Assembly: GCA_050742155.1 (NCBI GenBank)
Contig: JBOGFC010000083.1
Location: 1 to 45,206 of the forward strand
DNA: 45,206 nt
Direction: 5' to 3'
Source of the DNA: JBOGFC01 sp050742155
GTDB lineage: Bacteria > Actinomycetota > Acidimicrobiia > Spongiisociales > JALYHC01
The notes below the pieces were generated by a model, which worked only from the letters and a program-made list of their open reading frames with translations, did no database searches and was not told where the DNA came from. Below, one piece after another: positions 17,287 through 24,409 of this stretch. The translations under genes were made by a program, and so were the position numbers. Position 1 is the stretch's first letter, and the number at the start of each line of letters is the position of its first letter.

Positions 17287-18537
17287 ATGAGCGTGAAGAC
17301 CGACGTTGCGATCGTGGGCGGAGGTCCGGGTGGCACGGCCAGTGCCCTCTTCCTCGCCCGCCAGGGCATCCGTTCCGTCATCGTCGAGCGGGACGAGTTC
17401 CCCCGGTTCCACATCGGGGAATCGATGACCGGGGAGTGCGGGCGGCTGGTGCGAGAGCTGGGCTTCGAGGACGAAATGATCCGACGCGGCCACGCCATCA
17501 AGCACGGGGTGACGGTGTTTGGCACCGGGGGCAGCAACTCGTTCTGGGTGCCGGTCATGCGGCGTACCGATCAGGGCGAGCTGGAGCCGGCCACGACGTG
17601 GCAGGTGCGGCGCAGCGAGTTCGACTCGATGCTGCTAGCGACTGCCCGCGCCGAGGGGGTGGAGCTCATTCGAGGCGAGGCGAACGAGCCCATCGTCGGG
17701 ACCGATGGCTCGGTGAAGGGGGTGCACGTCACTACCTCCTCGGGTAGCTCGGTCGACGTCCTCTCCGACGCCCTCCTCGACGCAACCGGGAGGAAGACTT
17801 GGCTGGCCCGCACCGGGCTAATCGGTCCGAAGCGCCGTGACAAGTACGATCGCCAGATCGCAGTCTTCAGCCACCTGAAGGGTGCGGTGCGGGAACCCGG
17901 AGAGGCGAGCGGCAACACCATCATCTTCTATCAGAAGCTGCTCCACTGGGCGTGGTTCATCCCCCTCGACGACGAGGTGGTGAGCGTGGGAGTGGTGACT
18001 CCGACCAATTACTTCCGCGACCGCCAGGAGGACAAGGAAGCGTTCTTCCTTCGGGAGCTTCGGGAGCTCAACCCAGAGCTGGCCAAGCGGGTGGAGGACG
18101 TGGAGATGGTCGAGGAGGTACGGACCGCCTCCAACTACTCGTACTTCGTCGACGAGTTCACCGGACCGGGCTACCTATGCGTGGGTGACTCCCATCGTTT
18201 CATCGACCCGATCTTCTCCTTCGGGCTCTATCTGACCATCTCGGACGCTGAGATGGCGGTGCGGGCGATCGGCGCCTACCTGGATGGTGCTGAGCGTGCC
18301 CTGCTCGACTACCAGGACCGCAGCAACAACGGGCTGGGCGTGGTCCAGGACCTGATCGATGCTTTTTGGAGCAACCCGCTGGCCTTCGGATACGTGACCC
18401 ACTTCACACAGCATCGAGAGGGCATCATCGACATCTTCGCCGGGCGGATCTACGGAGACGAGCCTTTACCCGCTCAGCTTGCCCTGCGCCGCATCGTCCA
18501 GGCGCATGGGGATACCCTGCGGGAGGCGGCCGGATAG
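17287..18537 (+). CDS. FAD-dependent halogenase-family oxidoreductase
   Basis: 416 residues. FAD-binding VAIVGGGPGGTASALFLARQG is followed by an acidic residue in VIVERDEFPRFHIGES, the IGES block of halogenases and related monooxygenases. The WxWxIP signature of flavin-dependent halogenases is present as WAWFIP (residues 221-226), and Lys72 in IKHGVTVF aligns with the region that carries the catalytic lysine of phenolic halogenases. A second FAD contact is GDSHRFIDPIFSFGLYL. These enzymes use FADH2, O2 and halide and need a flavin reductase, none of which is encoded nearby. A non-halogenating hydroxylase or geranylgeranyl-reductase-type role remains possible. Co-transcription with the MFS gene suggests metabolism of a transported aromatic. 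Confidence 0.75.
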   Translation: MSVKTDVAIVGGGPGGTASALFLARQGIRSVIVERDEFPRFHIGESMTGECGRLVRELGFEDEMIRRGHAIKHGVTVFGTGGSNSFWVPVMRRTDQGELEPATTWQVRRSEFDSMLLATARAEGVELIRGEANEPIVGTDGSVKGVHVTTSSGSSVDVLSDALLDATGRKTWLARTGLIGPKRRDKYDRQIAVFSHLKGAVREPGEASGNTIIFYQKLLHWAWFIPLDDEVVSVGVVTPTNYFRDRQEDKEAFFLRELRELNPELAKRVEDVEMVEEVRTASNYSYFVDEFTGPGYLCVGDSHRFIDPIFSFGLYLTISDAEMAVRAIGAYLDGAERALLDYQDRSNNGLGVVQDLIDAFWSNPLAFGYVTHFTQHREGIIDIFAGRIYGDEPLPAQLALRRIVQAHGDTLREAAG

Positions 18538-18861
18538 CGCCCACCCCAGCCGAGGGCGGTGCACGGTGACACGATCCTCTCCCCCTCGCTGAGGACAGCT
18601 GGGGGATCGTCAGAGAGGCGCGACGAGGGGGTTCTCTCGGGGGTGTTGGCCTGCCGCCCCTGCCCCGGCGGTCTTCTTATAGCGCCACATGTTTCCGTCC
18701 ACGGCCGACACGATCGCTCCGCGTCTCGACGACATGGCAAGGCGAGATCTCAGAACCTGGGACGAGCCAAGCAATCCGAAGTCGTCACCAGGCGACTCAG
18801 CTCGTCCGGCCGTGTTACGACAGGCCCATCTCCCCCGGATCGACGGGGACGAACAAGTTGC
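18538..18861. other. Intergenic stretch, inverted repeat only
   Basis: No supported gene. CCCCCTCG (18581-18588) and CGAGGGGG (18624-18631) are inverted over a 35-base spacer, close after the halogenase-like gene, and may contribute to termination. Confidence 0.4.
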
Positions 18862-19288
18862 CTAGGACGGCCTGAGACGACGGAGCATCTGACCAGCGTC
18901 ATCGATGGGAAGTCCTCGCACCTTGACCTTGTTGAAGTGTCGATCTCGGGTGACGAGGGCGTCGGCCCTCGCGGTCACAGCCAGTGCCACGAGGTAGTCG
19001 TCCGTCGGGTCGTCTGGCACCACGTGTGGTGGCTCGACCGGGCCGTCGAGCAGGATCCCTTCCTCCGAGAGCCGCCTCGCGAACTCCTCCGCCTCATCCC
19101 TCTGGATGTCGGTACTTCTTGGCGATCCGAGGATGCAGCAGAGCCTTCCTCACCTCCTGGATGAGCTGCGGACAGACAACGATCTCGAACTCGCCGGCCT
19201 GCCAGCGATCCAGGAGCTCCGACGTGGCCCCTGACGGCGTCAAGGTTCCCGCGATGAGGCAATCGGCATCGATGACGATTCGGATGGG
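18862..19288 (-). pseudogene. Decayed PIN-domain toxin (VapC-like)
   Basis: Two frames together encode a PIN ribonuclease: IRIVIDADCLIAG with the first catalytic aspartate, GATSELLDRWQAGEFEIVVCPQLIQEV and LLHPRIAKKY, then after a frame change near 19108-19113 RDEAEEFARRLSEEGILL, DDPTDDYLVALA and ADALVTRDRHF, with the later acidic residues. The reading frame follows directly after the antitoxin stop (TAG 19289-19291), but no ATG, GTG or TTG precedes the first aspartate. A missing start plus a frameshift suggests true inactivation rather than a single sequencing error. PIN toxins cleave tRNA or rRNA. Confidence 0.75.
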
Positions 19289-19528
19289 CTAGCGCTTCCT
19301 CTCGCGCCGGCTCTGTGCCCGGACCTGGTGAACCACCTTGGAGGCGAGGTCGAGGGCCTCCTCTTCCGAGAGCCGCGCCTTCGCCCTGATCCTTTCGATC
19401 ACGCCCAGTCCTTCTCTCAGCGCGGCTTCGAGGACCTCGGACTGACTCCGGCTGGATCGGGCGGCGCGGATCCGCACCTGCCGCATCAAGTCTGCATCGA
19501 TCGTGAGGGTGGTCTTGATCTTTGCCAT
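19289..19528 (-). CDS. Ribbon-helix-helix antitoxin of a PIN toxin pair
   Basis: 79 residues from ATG 19526-19528; the upstream in-frame ATG at MWQHGN is an alternative. The N-terminus MAKIKTTLTIDADLMRQVRIRAARSS has the beta strand plus helix of a MetJ/CopG-type ribbon-helix-helix fold that binds DNA as a dimer, followed by SQSEVLEAALREGLG. The basic C-terminal tail (VRAQSRRERKR) would normally contact the toxin or DNA. The partner toxin downstream is broken, so this antitoxin may be an orphan kept as a repressor or simply not yet lost. Confidence 0.75.
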   Translation of the reverse strand: MAKIKTTLTIDADLMRQVRIRAARSSRSQSEVLEAALREGLGVIERIRAKARLSEEEALDLASKVVHQVRAQSRRERKR

Positions 19529-19982
19529 ATTGCCATGTTGCCACATCTCCCTACAGATGGCAGCACAAGAAGGTAGGGCGCGTGGGGCGGGGAGGACCGG
19601 CGGCCTGTCTCCAATGTCGGGCGACCCGCAGACAGTCACAAGCTTCCTGCCATCGAGGAGGCCAACCCGGTCGAGATCGGCCGGGCCGCGGCTCCCTACG
19701 GGGTCGAAATCCTCGGGCCGCCGGAGCACGAGGGACGGCAGAGCGCCAGCCACGCCCCGCCTAGCCGATGTCGGGCGCTGGGGAAGCCATCCGCTTCGAT
19801 GACTTGGCCACGACGGCCCCTTGTCACCAGCACCCCCTCCGTCAGCATCCAGCTCCCGGAAAGAATCGAAGCGCATGAGCATGACCTCACCTCCACGTTC
19901 AGTCGATCTCCTGACCGTGTGACGCCCGGCCCGCCGGGGGGCATTCCCCGGCTGGGACCGGCCGATTGCTCGTCAGGCTCCC
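19529..19982. other. Intergenic stretch without a recognisable gene
   Basis: About 450 bases between the antitoxin gene and the ABC operon promoter. Open frames here lack ribosome sites and family motifs, and I see no structured RNA I can name. Confidence 0.4.
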
Positions 19983-20026
19983 TCGACATGAGAAGCGGGA
20001 TCGCATATAATTCAACACGTGTTGAA
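19983..20026 (+). promoter_or_regulatory. ABC-operon promoter with perfect 16-bp palindromic operator
   Basis: -35 TCGACA (19983-19988), 17-base spacer, -10 TATAAT (20006-20011). TTCAACACGTGTTGAA (20011-20026) is a perfect palindrome that begins on the last base of the -10 and covers the expected transcription start. This is a standard TetR operator position, and the fourth gene of the operon encodes a TetR protein. GGGAGG (20030-20035) then precedes ATG 20042. Confidence 0.85.
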
Positions 20027-20041
20027 CAGCGGGAGGCTGCC

Positions 20042-21091
20042 ATGTGGGCGATGATCGTCAAGGAGTTCCGCCAGGTCCGAAGGGACCATCGAACCCTGGC
20101 CATGATGATCGTGATGCCGGTGGTTCTGCTGGTGGTATTCGGCTATGCGGCCAGCTTCGACGTCTCCGAGATCGAGGTGGTGGCCATGGGTCCCGGGGCC
20201 GAGCAGGCCAGCCGCCGACTGCCGGATCCGTTCCAGGTCGAGTCGGTCGAGCCAGCAGGGGATCGGGAGGAAGCCATCGACACCCTTCGCCGCGGCCAGG
20301 CGGTGGTAGCCCTGATCGCCGACCCTTCTCATCCGGTAGCCCTGATCGACGGGTCACAGCTCTTCCCCGCCCGGGCCGCCCTCCAGGCTTTGACGGCGAT
20401 GCGGCGACAGGTTCCCAACCTGGAGGTGGAGGTCCTCTTCAACCCCGAGCTCGACACCTCGGCGGTACTGGTGCCGGGCCTGGGGGGCCTGATCCTGCTG
20501 TTCGTGGGCACAGTCATCACCAGCCTCGGGGTGGTCAGGGAACGGCAGGCCGGAACCCTCGAGCAGTTGGCGGTGATGCCGCTCCGTCCCCGCGACGTCT
20601 TCGTCGGCAAGGTGGCCCCCTATTTCCTGGTGGCGGCCGTCGACCTAACGGTGGTGCTGATCGTGGGGACCCTCTTGTTCGAGGTTCCCTTCAACGGCTC
20701 GGCCCTCACCCTGGCGCTGGGAGCGGTGCTCTTCCTATTCGTGACCCTGGGGGTGGGCGTCGTCATCTCGAGCGTCTCGGAGAACCAGGCCCAAGCCATC
20801 CAGCTTGCCCTCATGACCCTCCTCCCCCAGGTCCTCCTCTCCGGGATCATCTTTCCACTCGAGTCGATGGCCGCCGGGGTGCGCTGGATCGGGTACATCC
20901 TTCCCCTCACCTACTTCAACCAGATCGCCCGGGGAGTGATGGTCAGGGGCGCACCATTCGACTCCCTGCTCGGCCCGCTCGCCTGGCTGGCCGTCCTGGG
21001 AGGGGCGGTCTTCACGCTGGCCGTGGTCCGGTTTCGGAGGGACCTGGCCGCCGCCGAGGCCGGCCCCCAACCAGAGCCGGTGGCGGCATGA
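20042..21091 (+). CDS. ABC-2 type transporter permease
   Basis: 349 residues from ATG 20042, with GGGAGG upstream. Layout is that of DrrB/YbhR-type exporters: an N-terminal helix (LAMMIVMPVVLLVVFGYAASF), a large extracytoplasmic domain of about 130 residues, then five helices including LGGLILLFVGTVITSLGVVRERQAGTLEQL, in which the RE.GTLEQL segment is the conserved ABC-2 coupling region, and LLPQVLLSGIIFPLESM. First gene of a four-gene operon with overlapping starts. Substrate probably a lipophilic drug or metabolite; with one permease it likely works as a homodimer with the two ATPases that follow. Confidence 0.9.
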   Translation: MWAMIVKEFRQVRRDHRTLAMMIVMPVVLLVVFGYAASFDVSEIEVVAMGPGAEQASRRLPDPFQVESVEPAGDREEAIDTLRRGQAVVALIADPSHPVALIDGSQLFPARAALQALTAMRRQVPNLEVEVLFNPELDTSAVLVPGLGGLILLFVGTVITSLGVVRERQAGTLEQLAVMPLRPRDVFVGKVAPYFLVAAVDLTVVLIVGTLLFEVPFNGSALTLALGAVLFLFVTLGVGVVISSVSENQAQAIQLALMTLLPQVLLSGIIFPLESMAAGVRWIGYILPLTYFNQIARGVMVRGAPFDSLLGPLAWLAVLGGAVFTLAVVRFRRDLAAAEAGPQPEPVAA

Positions 21092-21909
21092 CCCGCTTCG
21101 GCCTGGAGGAGGTGACCGTCCGATTGGGGGGCCGGACAGCCCTCGACCAGGTCTCGCTGGACGCCCATTCCGGCCAGGTGGCGGCGGTGGTCGGGGGCGA
21201 CGGGGCCGGGAAGACCACCCTGGGCAGGGTGCTGGTGGGGCTGACCCGGGTGTCCGGGGGCAGGGTGCGACGCCCCGGGAGTAATCGGGTGGGATACCAG
21301 CCGGCGGGTTCGGGTACCTGGACCGATTTGACCGTTTCCGAGAACCTGGCCTTCGTGGCCTCTACCTACCGGATCGGACAATCCGAGTTCAAGCGGCGAC
21401 TCGACCAGCTGCTGGAGACGACGGGGCTGACCGAATCGCGGAACCGGCTGGGCACCCACCTATCCGGAGGCATGCGCCAGAAGCTCGGTGTGGCGATGGC
21501 CCTGCTCCCCCAGCCGGAGCTCCTGGTGTTGGACGAGCCGACCACCGGTGTCGACCCGGTCAGCCGATTCGAGTTGTGGCGTCTCATCTCCCAGGCCGCG
21601 GCGGCGGGGACGGCCGTGGTCCTGACCACCACCTACCTGGACGAAGCCGAGCGGGCCTCGACCATCCTGGCCCTGGATCAGGGGCATCCGCTGGCATACG
21701 GAGATCTCGAGGATATCAGGAGCTCGGTCGCCGGGCGGATCTTCGCCGCCGACCACCCGGTCGGCTGGCCGTACCGATGGCGCCGCGGATCGGGCTGGCG
21801 CATGTGGTCGGCAGATGCCACGCCCCCGGGGGCGGACTCCATCGACCCCGACCTCACTGACCTGCTGACCGCGCTTGCCGTGGCCCGAGAGGCAAAGGGA
21901 TTACGGTGA
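21088..21909 (+). CDS. ABC transporter ATP-binding protein (first of two)
   Basis: 273 residues; its ATG overlaps the permease stop by four bases. Walker A is GGDGAGKTT, signature LSGGMRQK, Walker B LLVLDEPTTGVDP, and the switch histidine position is occupied by threonine (VVLTTTYLDEAE where TTH is usual). The last 50 residues (RWRRGSGWRMWSAD) are atypical. The loss of the switch histidine while the partner keeps it (TTHHINEAE) would make the pair complementary: this subunit has a canonical signature, the other a degenerate one. A heterodimer with a single competent ATP site is possible. Confidence 0.9.
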   Translation: MTRFGLEEVTVRLGGRTALDQVSLDAHSGQVAAVVGGDGAGKTTLGRVLVGLTRVSGGRVRRPGSNRVGYQPAGSGTWTDLTVSENLAFVASTYRIGQSEFKRRLDQLLETTGLTESRNRLGTHLSGGMRQKLGVAMALLPQPELLVLDEPTTGVDPVSRFELWRLISQAAAAGTAVVLTTTYLDEAERASTILALDQGHPLAYGDLEDIRSSVAGRIFAADHPVGWPYRWRRGSGWRMWSADATPPGADSIDPDLTDLLTALAVAREAKGLR

Positions 21910-22760
21910 CGCCGCTCGCCGAGGGACGGCAGGTCGTCAAGCGGTTCGGGGAGGTGACGGCGGTGGACCGGGTGAGCCTGGAGGTGCTTCCCGGGCAGGT
22001 GGTGGGTCTGCTGGGGGCCAACGGGGCCGGAAAGACCACCTTCCTCCGGATGCTGCTCGGGCTGATCGAGCCGAACGGCGGTCGGGTAGGACTGTTCGGA
22101 GGCCCTCCCACCCGCCAGAGCCTGAGGAGGGTCGGCTATATGCCCCAGGGGCTGGGACTCTACACCGACCTCACCGTGGCCGAGAACCTGGCCTTCCGTG
22201 CCCGGCTGTTCGGGGTGGAGGTTCCGGAGCTTTCGGACGGTCTCGAAGACACGGCGGCCACGACGGTGGATCGCCTGCCGCTCGGCCTGCAACGGCGGAT
22301 CGCTTTCGTGGCCGCTCTGCTCCACCACCCCGACCTGCTGGTCCTGGACGAACCCACCTCCGGGGTGGACCCGCTGGCCCGTGCTCGTCTGTGGGACACC
22401 ATCCGGCTGGCCGCCGACCAGGGTGCCGGGGTTCTGGTCACCACCCACCACATCAACGAGGCAGAGCAGTGCGACCATCTCCACCTGCTGGCCGCCGGGC
22501 GGACGGTGGCCGAAGGTTCGGTGGAGGAAATCATCGGTGACCTCTCGGCGGTGGAGATCCGAACCCGCGGATGGCAGCGGGCACTGGCGCTCCTGGAGCA
22601 GACCGGCCTGTTGGTGGCCCTGGCCGGGACGTCACTGCGGGTGCCCGAAGGGGACCCGGACCGCATCCAGAGGCTGCTGGCCGCCTCGGGTATCCAGGCC
22701 GACGTGTCGCAGCATCCCGCCACCTTGGAGGAGACCTTCGTCTCCCTGGCCGGGCGCTGA
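21906..22760 (+). CDS. ABC transporter ATP-binding protein (second of two, degenerate signature)
   Basis: 284 residues from GTG 21906, overlapping the previous stop by four bases. Walker A GANGAGKTT and Walker B LLVLDEPTSGVDP are intact, and the switch His is present in LVTTHHINEAE. The LSGGQ signature is replaced by LPLGLQRR. The C-terminal 70 residues form the extra regulatory-like domain of drug-export ATPases (VEIRTRGWQRALALLEQ...). With the first ATPase missing its switch His, the two look like an asymmetric heterodimer. The combination of permease, two ATPases and TetR resembles the E. coli ybhFSR/cecR arrangement, in which one protein fuses both ATPases. Confidence 0.9.
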   Translation: MTPLAEGRQVVKRFGEVTAVDRVSLEVLPGQVVGLLGANGAGKTTFLRMLLGLIEPNGGRVGLFGGPPTRQSLRRVGYMPQGLGLYTDLTVAENLAFRARLFGVEVPELSDGLEDTAATTVDRLPLGLQRRIAFVAALLHHPDLLVLDEPTSGVDPLARARLWDTIRLAADQGAGVLVTTHHINEAEQCDHLHLLAAGRTVAEGSVEEIIGDLSAVEIRTRGWQRALALLEQTGLLVALAGTSLRVPEGDPDRIQRLLAASGIQADVSQHPATLEETFVSLAGR

Positions 22761-23377
22761 TGCCCCAGAGAGGGAGGCGTCCCGGGGACACCGACACCCG
22801 AGAGCGAATCTTGGAGATGGCCCGTTCCGCCTTCGCAGAGCACGGATACGACCGGGCCACCATCAGGCTCATTGCCGGTGAGGCCGATGTCGACCCGGCA
22901 CTGGTGCATCACTACTTCGGTACCAAGGAGGATCTCTTCGCGGCCGCGGTCGACATTCCCTTCAATCCGGGGGAGGCGCTGCAGGCCATATTCGCCGGAG
23001 GGGTGGAGGGAGCCGGTGAGTGGCTGGCACGGCTGTTCTTCACCATCTGGGAGGGGGAAGCCAGTCGTCGGGCGATGCTGGGACAACTCCGCCGGGCCCT
23101 GACGGCCGGAGCGGAACCGTCCCCGCTGGCCGAGTTCGTGACGAGAGCCGTGCTACCCCGCATCACACCGCACCTCGGGGGACCGGACCGGGAGCTGCGG
23201 GCGGAGCTGGCGGCCTCCCAACTCCTCGGGCTGGCCATCCTCCGCTACGTGGTGCGGATGGAGCCGGTGGCTTCTACGCCGGTGGAGCGGCTGATCGAGC
23301 AGGTGGCCCCGAGGATCCAGTCCTACCTGGCCGGATCGGTCGACGGGCGAACGGCCACCGGAGCCTCCCTGGCGTAG
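22760..23377 (+). CDS. TetR family transcriptional repressor
   Basis: 205 residues; ATG overlaps the preceding TGA by one base (TGATG). The helix-turn-helix is canonical: RERILEMARSAFAEHGYDRATIRLIAGEADVDPALVHHYFGTKEDLF. The C-terminal ligand-binding part has the fold of TetR_C families with a terminal PVERLIEQVAPRIQSYL helix. As last gene of the exporter operon it likely binds the palindrome at 20011-20026 and is released by an exported compound. Its last 55 bases overlap the convergent lipoprotein gene. Confidence 0.92.
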   Translation: MPQRGRRPGDTDTRERILEMARSAFAEHGYDRATIRLIAGEADVDPALVHHYFGTKEDLFAAAVDIPFNPGEALQAIFAGGVEGAGEWLARLFFTIWEGEASRRAMLGQLRRALTAGAEPSPLAEFVTRAVLPRITPHLGGPDRELRAELAASQLLGLAILRYVVRMEPVASTPVERLIEQVAPRIQSYLAGSVDGRTATGASLA

Positions 23378-23889
23378 GCGAGCAGCTCGCCGAACCGCTG
23401 CTCCCAGACCAGCCGCCTTCCACCGTCGCCAAAGACCGGTGCGTTGATCCCCGCTCCTCCGAAATCCAACTCGAAGGTCTGGGTCTCCCAGGCGAGCAGG
23501 TCAACGACGTGCAGCATTCCTCCTCCCGGGAGCTCGGGTGCGTCCTCCAAGATGGCGAGCCAACGGCTCGAATCGTCTTGAGCAACAGCCCTCACCGTGT
23601 CCTCGTCGCCGGGGAGGATCCGCGAGTGGGGAAGGTCCTCGAGAGTTACCGGATGGAGGGCTCGGAGAATGATCCTCCCGCCGGAGGTCGTCCGGATGCT
23701 GCTAGGGGTGGCGGCCGCCAGGGTGGGGGTGATGGTCTCGGGCGGCGCGAGTGGACGGGAGGTGGAATCCCTCTCTGGAGTCGCACGGCAGGCAGGCAGG
23801 AGAAGGAAGAGCAGCACAAAGCACAAGCAAACGGAGCCGGCCAGCAGCCAGGGCTGGCTTTGCTGGGGCGGTGATCCTGCCGCGGCCAT
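23323..23889 (-). CDS. Putative lipoprotein, possibly truncated
   Basis: 188 residues from ATG 23887-23889 with AAGGGA upstream. The N-terminal hydrophobic stretch VCLCFVLLFLLLPAC contains a lipobox (LPAC). The mature part has a repeated beta-propeller flavour (SSRWLAILEDAPEL, RRLVWEQRFGELLAYA) like the first blades of a TolB/WD-type protein, but it ends after about 160 residues, too short for a propeller. Its 3' end overlaps the TetR gene by 55 bases on the opposite strand. Truncation by a past recombination, near the island junction at 24155, is plausible. Confidence 0.5.
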   Translation of the reverse strand: MAAAGSPPQQSQPWLLAGSVCLCFVLLFLLLPACRATPERDSTSRPLAPPETITPTLAAATPSSIRTTSGGRIILRALHPVTLEDLPHSRILPGDEDTVRAVAQDDSSRWLAILEDAPELPGGGMLHVVDLLAWETQTFELDFGGAGINAPVFGDGGRRLVWEQRFGELLAYAREAPVAVRPSTDPAR

Positions 23890-24154
23890 TGGTCCCTTCT
23901 TGCTCTCGAAGATGAGACGCTCCGACCCTTCAAGCCGTTCATTCGAAGGTCCGGAGAAGCCACTGAGACGGAGCGGTGGGGGTTCCGGCCGATGCGGCGC
24001 TCTCGGTGTGGGTCGGTGCTGTCTGCACCTCGCCAGCTATTCCTCATGGGTTGGCGGCGAAGGAGCTCGTGTGGACACGTCGTGGTCGCAGGAGAAGCAG
24101 GACGTGGTGCCTTGGGTCAGGCAGGAAGTCCTAAGGGCTGTTAACGGATTTTAG

Positions 24155-24204
24155 GGTGGGCCCGCCAGGACTCGAACCTGGGACCGACGGATTATGAGTC
24201 CGCT
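24155..24204 (-). repeat. Left island attachment site: displaced 3' half of tRNA(CAU)
   Basis: 50 bases, identical at 49 positions to 40015-40064 in the intact tRNA gene (mismatch at 24186, the variable loop). It contains the anticodon loop, variable loop, T arm and 3' acceptor strand, but no D arm or 5' acceptor strand lies on its 5' side. This is the typical footprint of tyrosine-recombinase integration at a tRNA 3' end. Confidence 0.85.
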
Positions 24205-24307
24205 TTCGAGGAAGTCGGCGAACAGGGGAAACGGCCGGGAAGTCTTGCCGTGCAAGGGATTCCGCCTCTCGGCCGTTCCCGACGACTCCCAGCATTTCCC
24301 GTTCTCC

Positions 24308-24327
24308 TGTGGACGCGATGTGGACGC
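24308..24327 (+). repeat. Paired arm-type sites, left end
   Basis: TGTGGACGC occurs at 24308-24316 and 24319-24327, an 11-base period (one helical turn), 104 bases inside the left tRNA repeat. The same pair with the same period is at 39925-39944 near the right end, as expected for integrase arm sites on both sides of an attP. Confidence 0.65.
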
Positions 24328-24409
24328 GGAGAGGAGTCCCATTCCTGATCGTCAACGTCACGGAAGCGCTCGTGCTGCCAAGTCAGGCTTGATGCCACAC
24401 GAACTCGCC

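Noticed and set aside
15898..17505. Minus-strand gene of 535 codons across the MFS and halogenase genes
   Set aside because: It is a GC-driven antisense frame; the plus-strand frames carry clear family motifs.
24155..24204. Functional tRNA gene
   Set aside because: No D arm or 5' acceptor strand; only the 3' half is present, as an attachment-site copy.
24301..24340. Short CRISPR-like direct repeats
   Set aside because: Only two nine-base copies with an 11-base period; the matching pair at the island's other end points to integrase arm sites.
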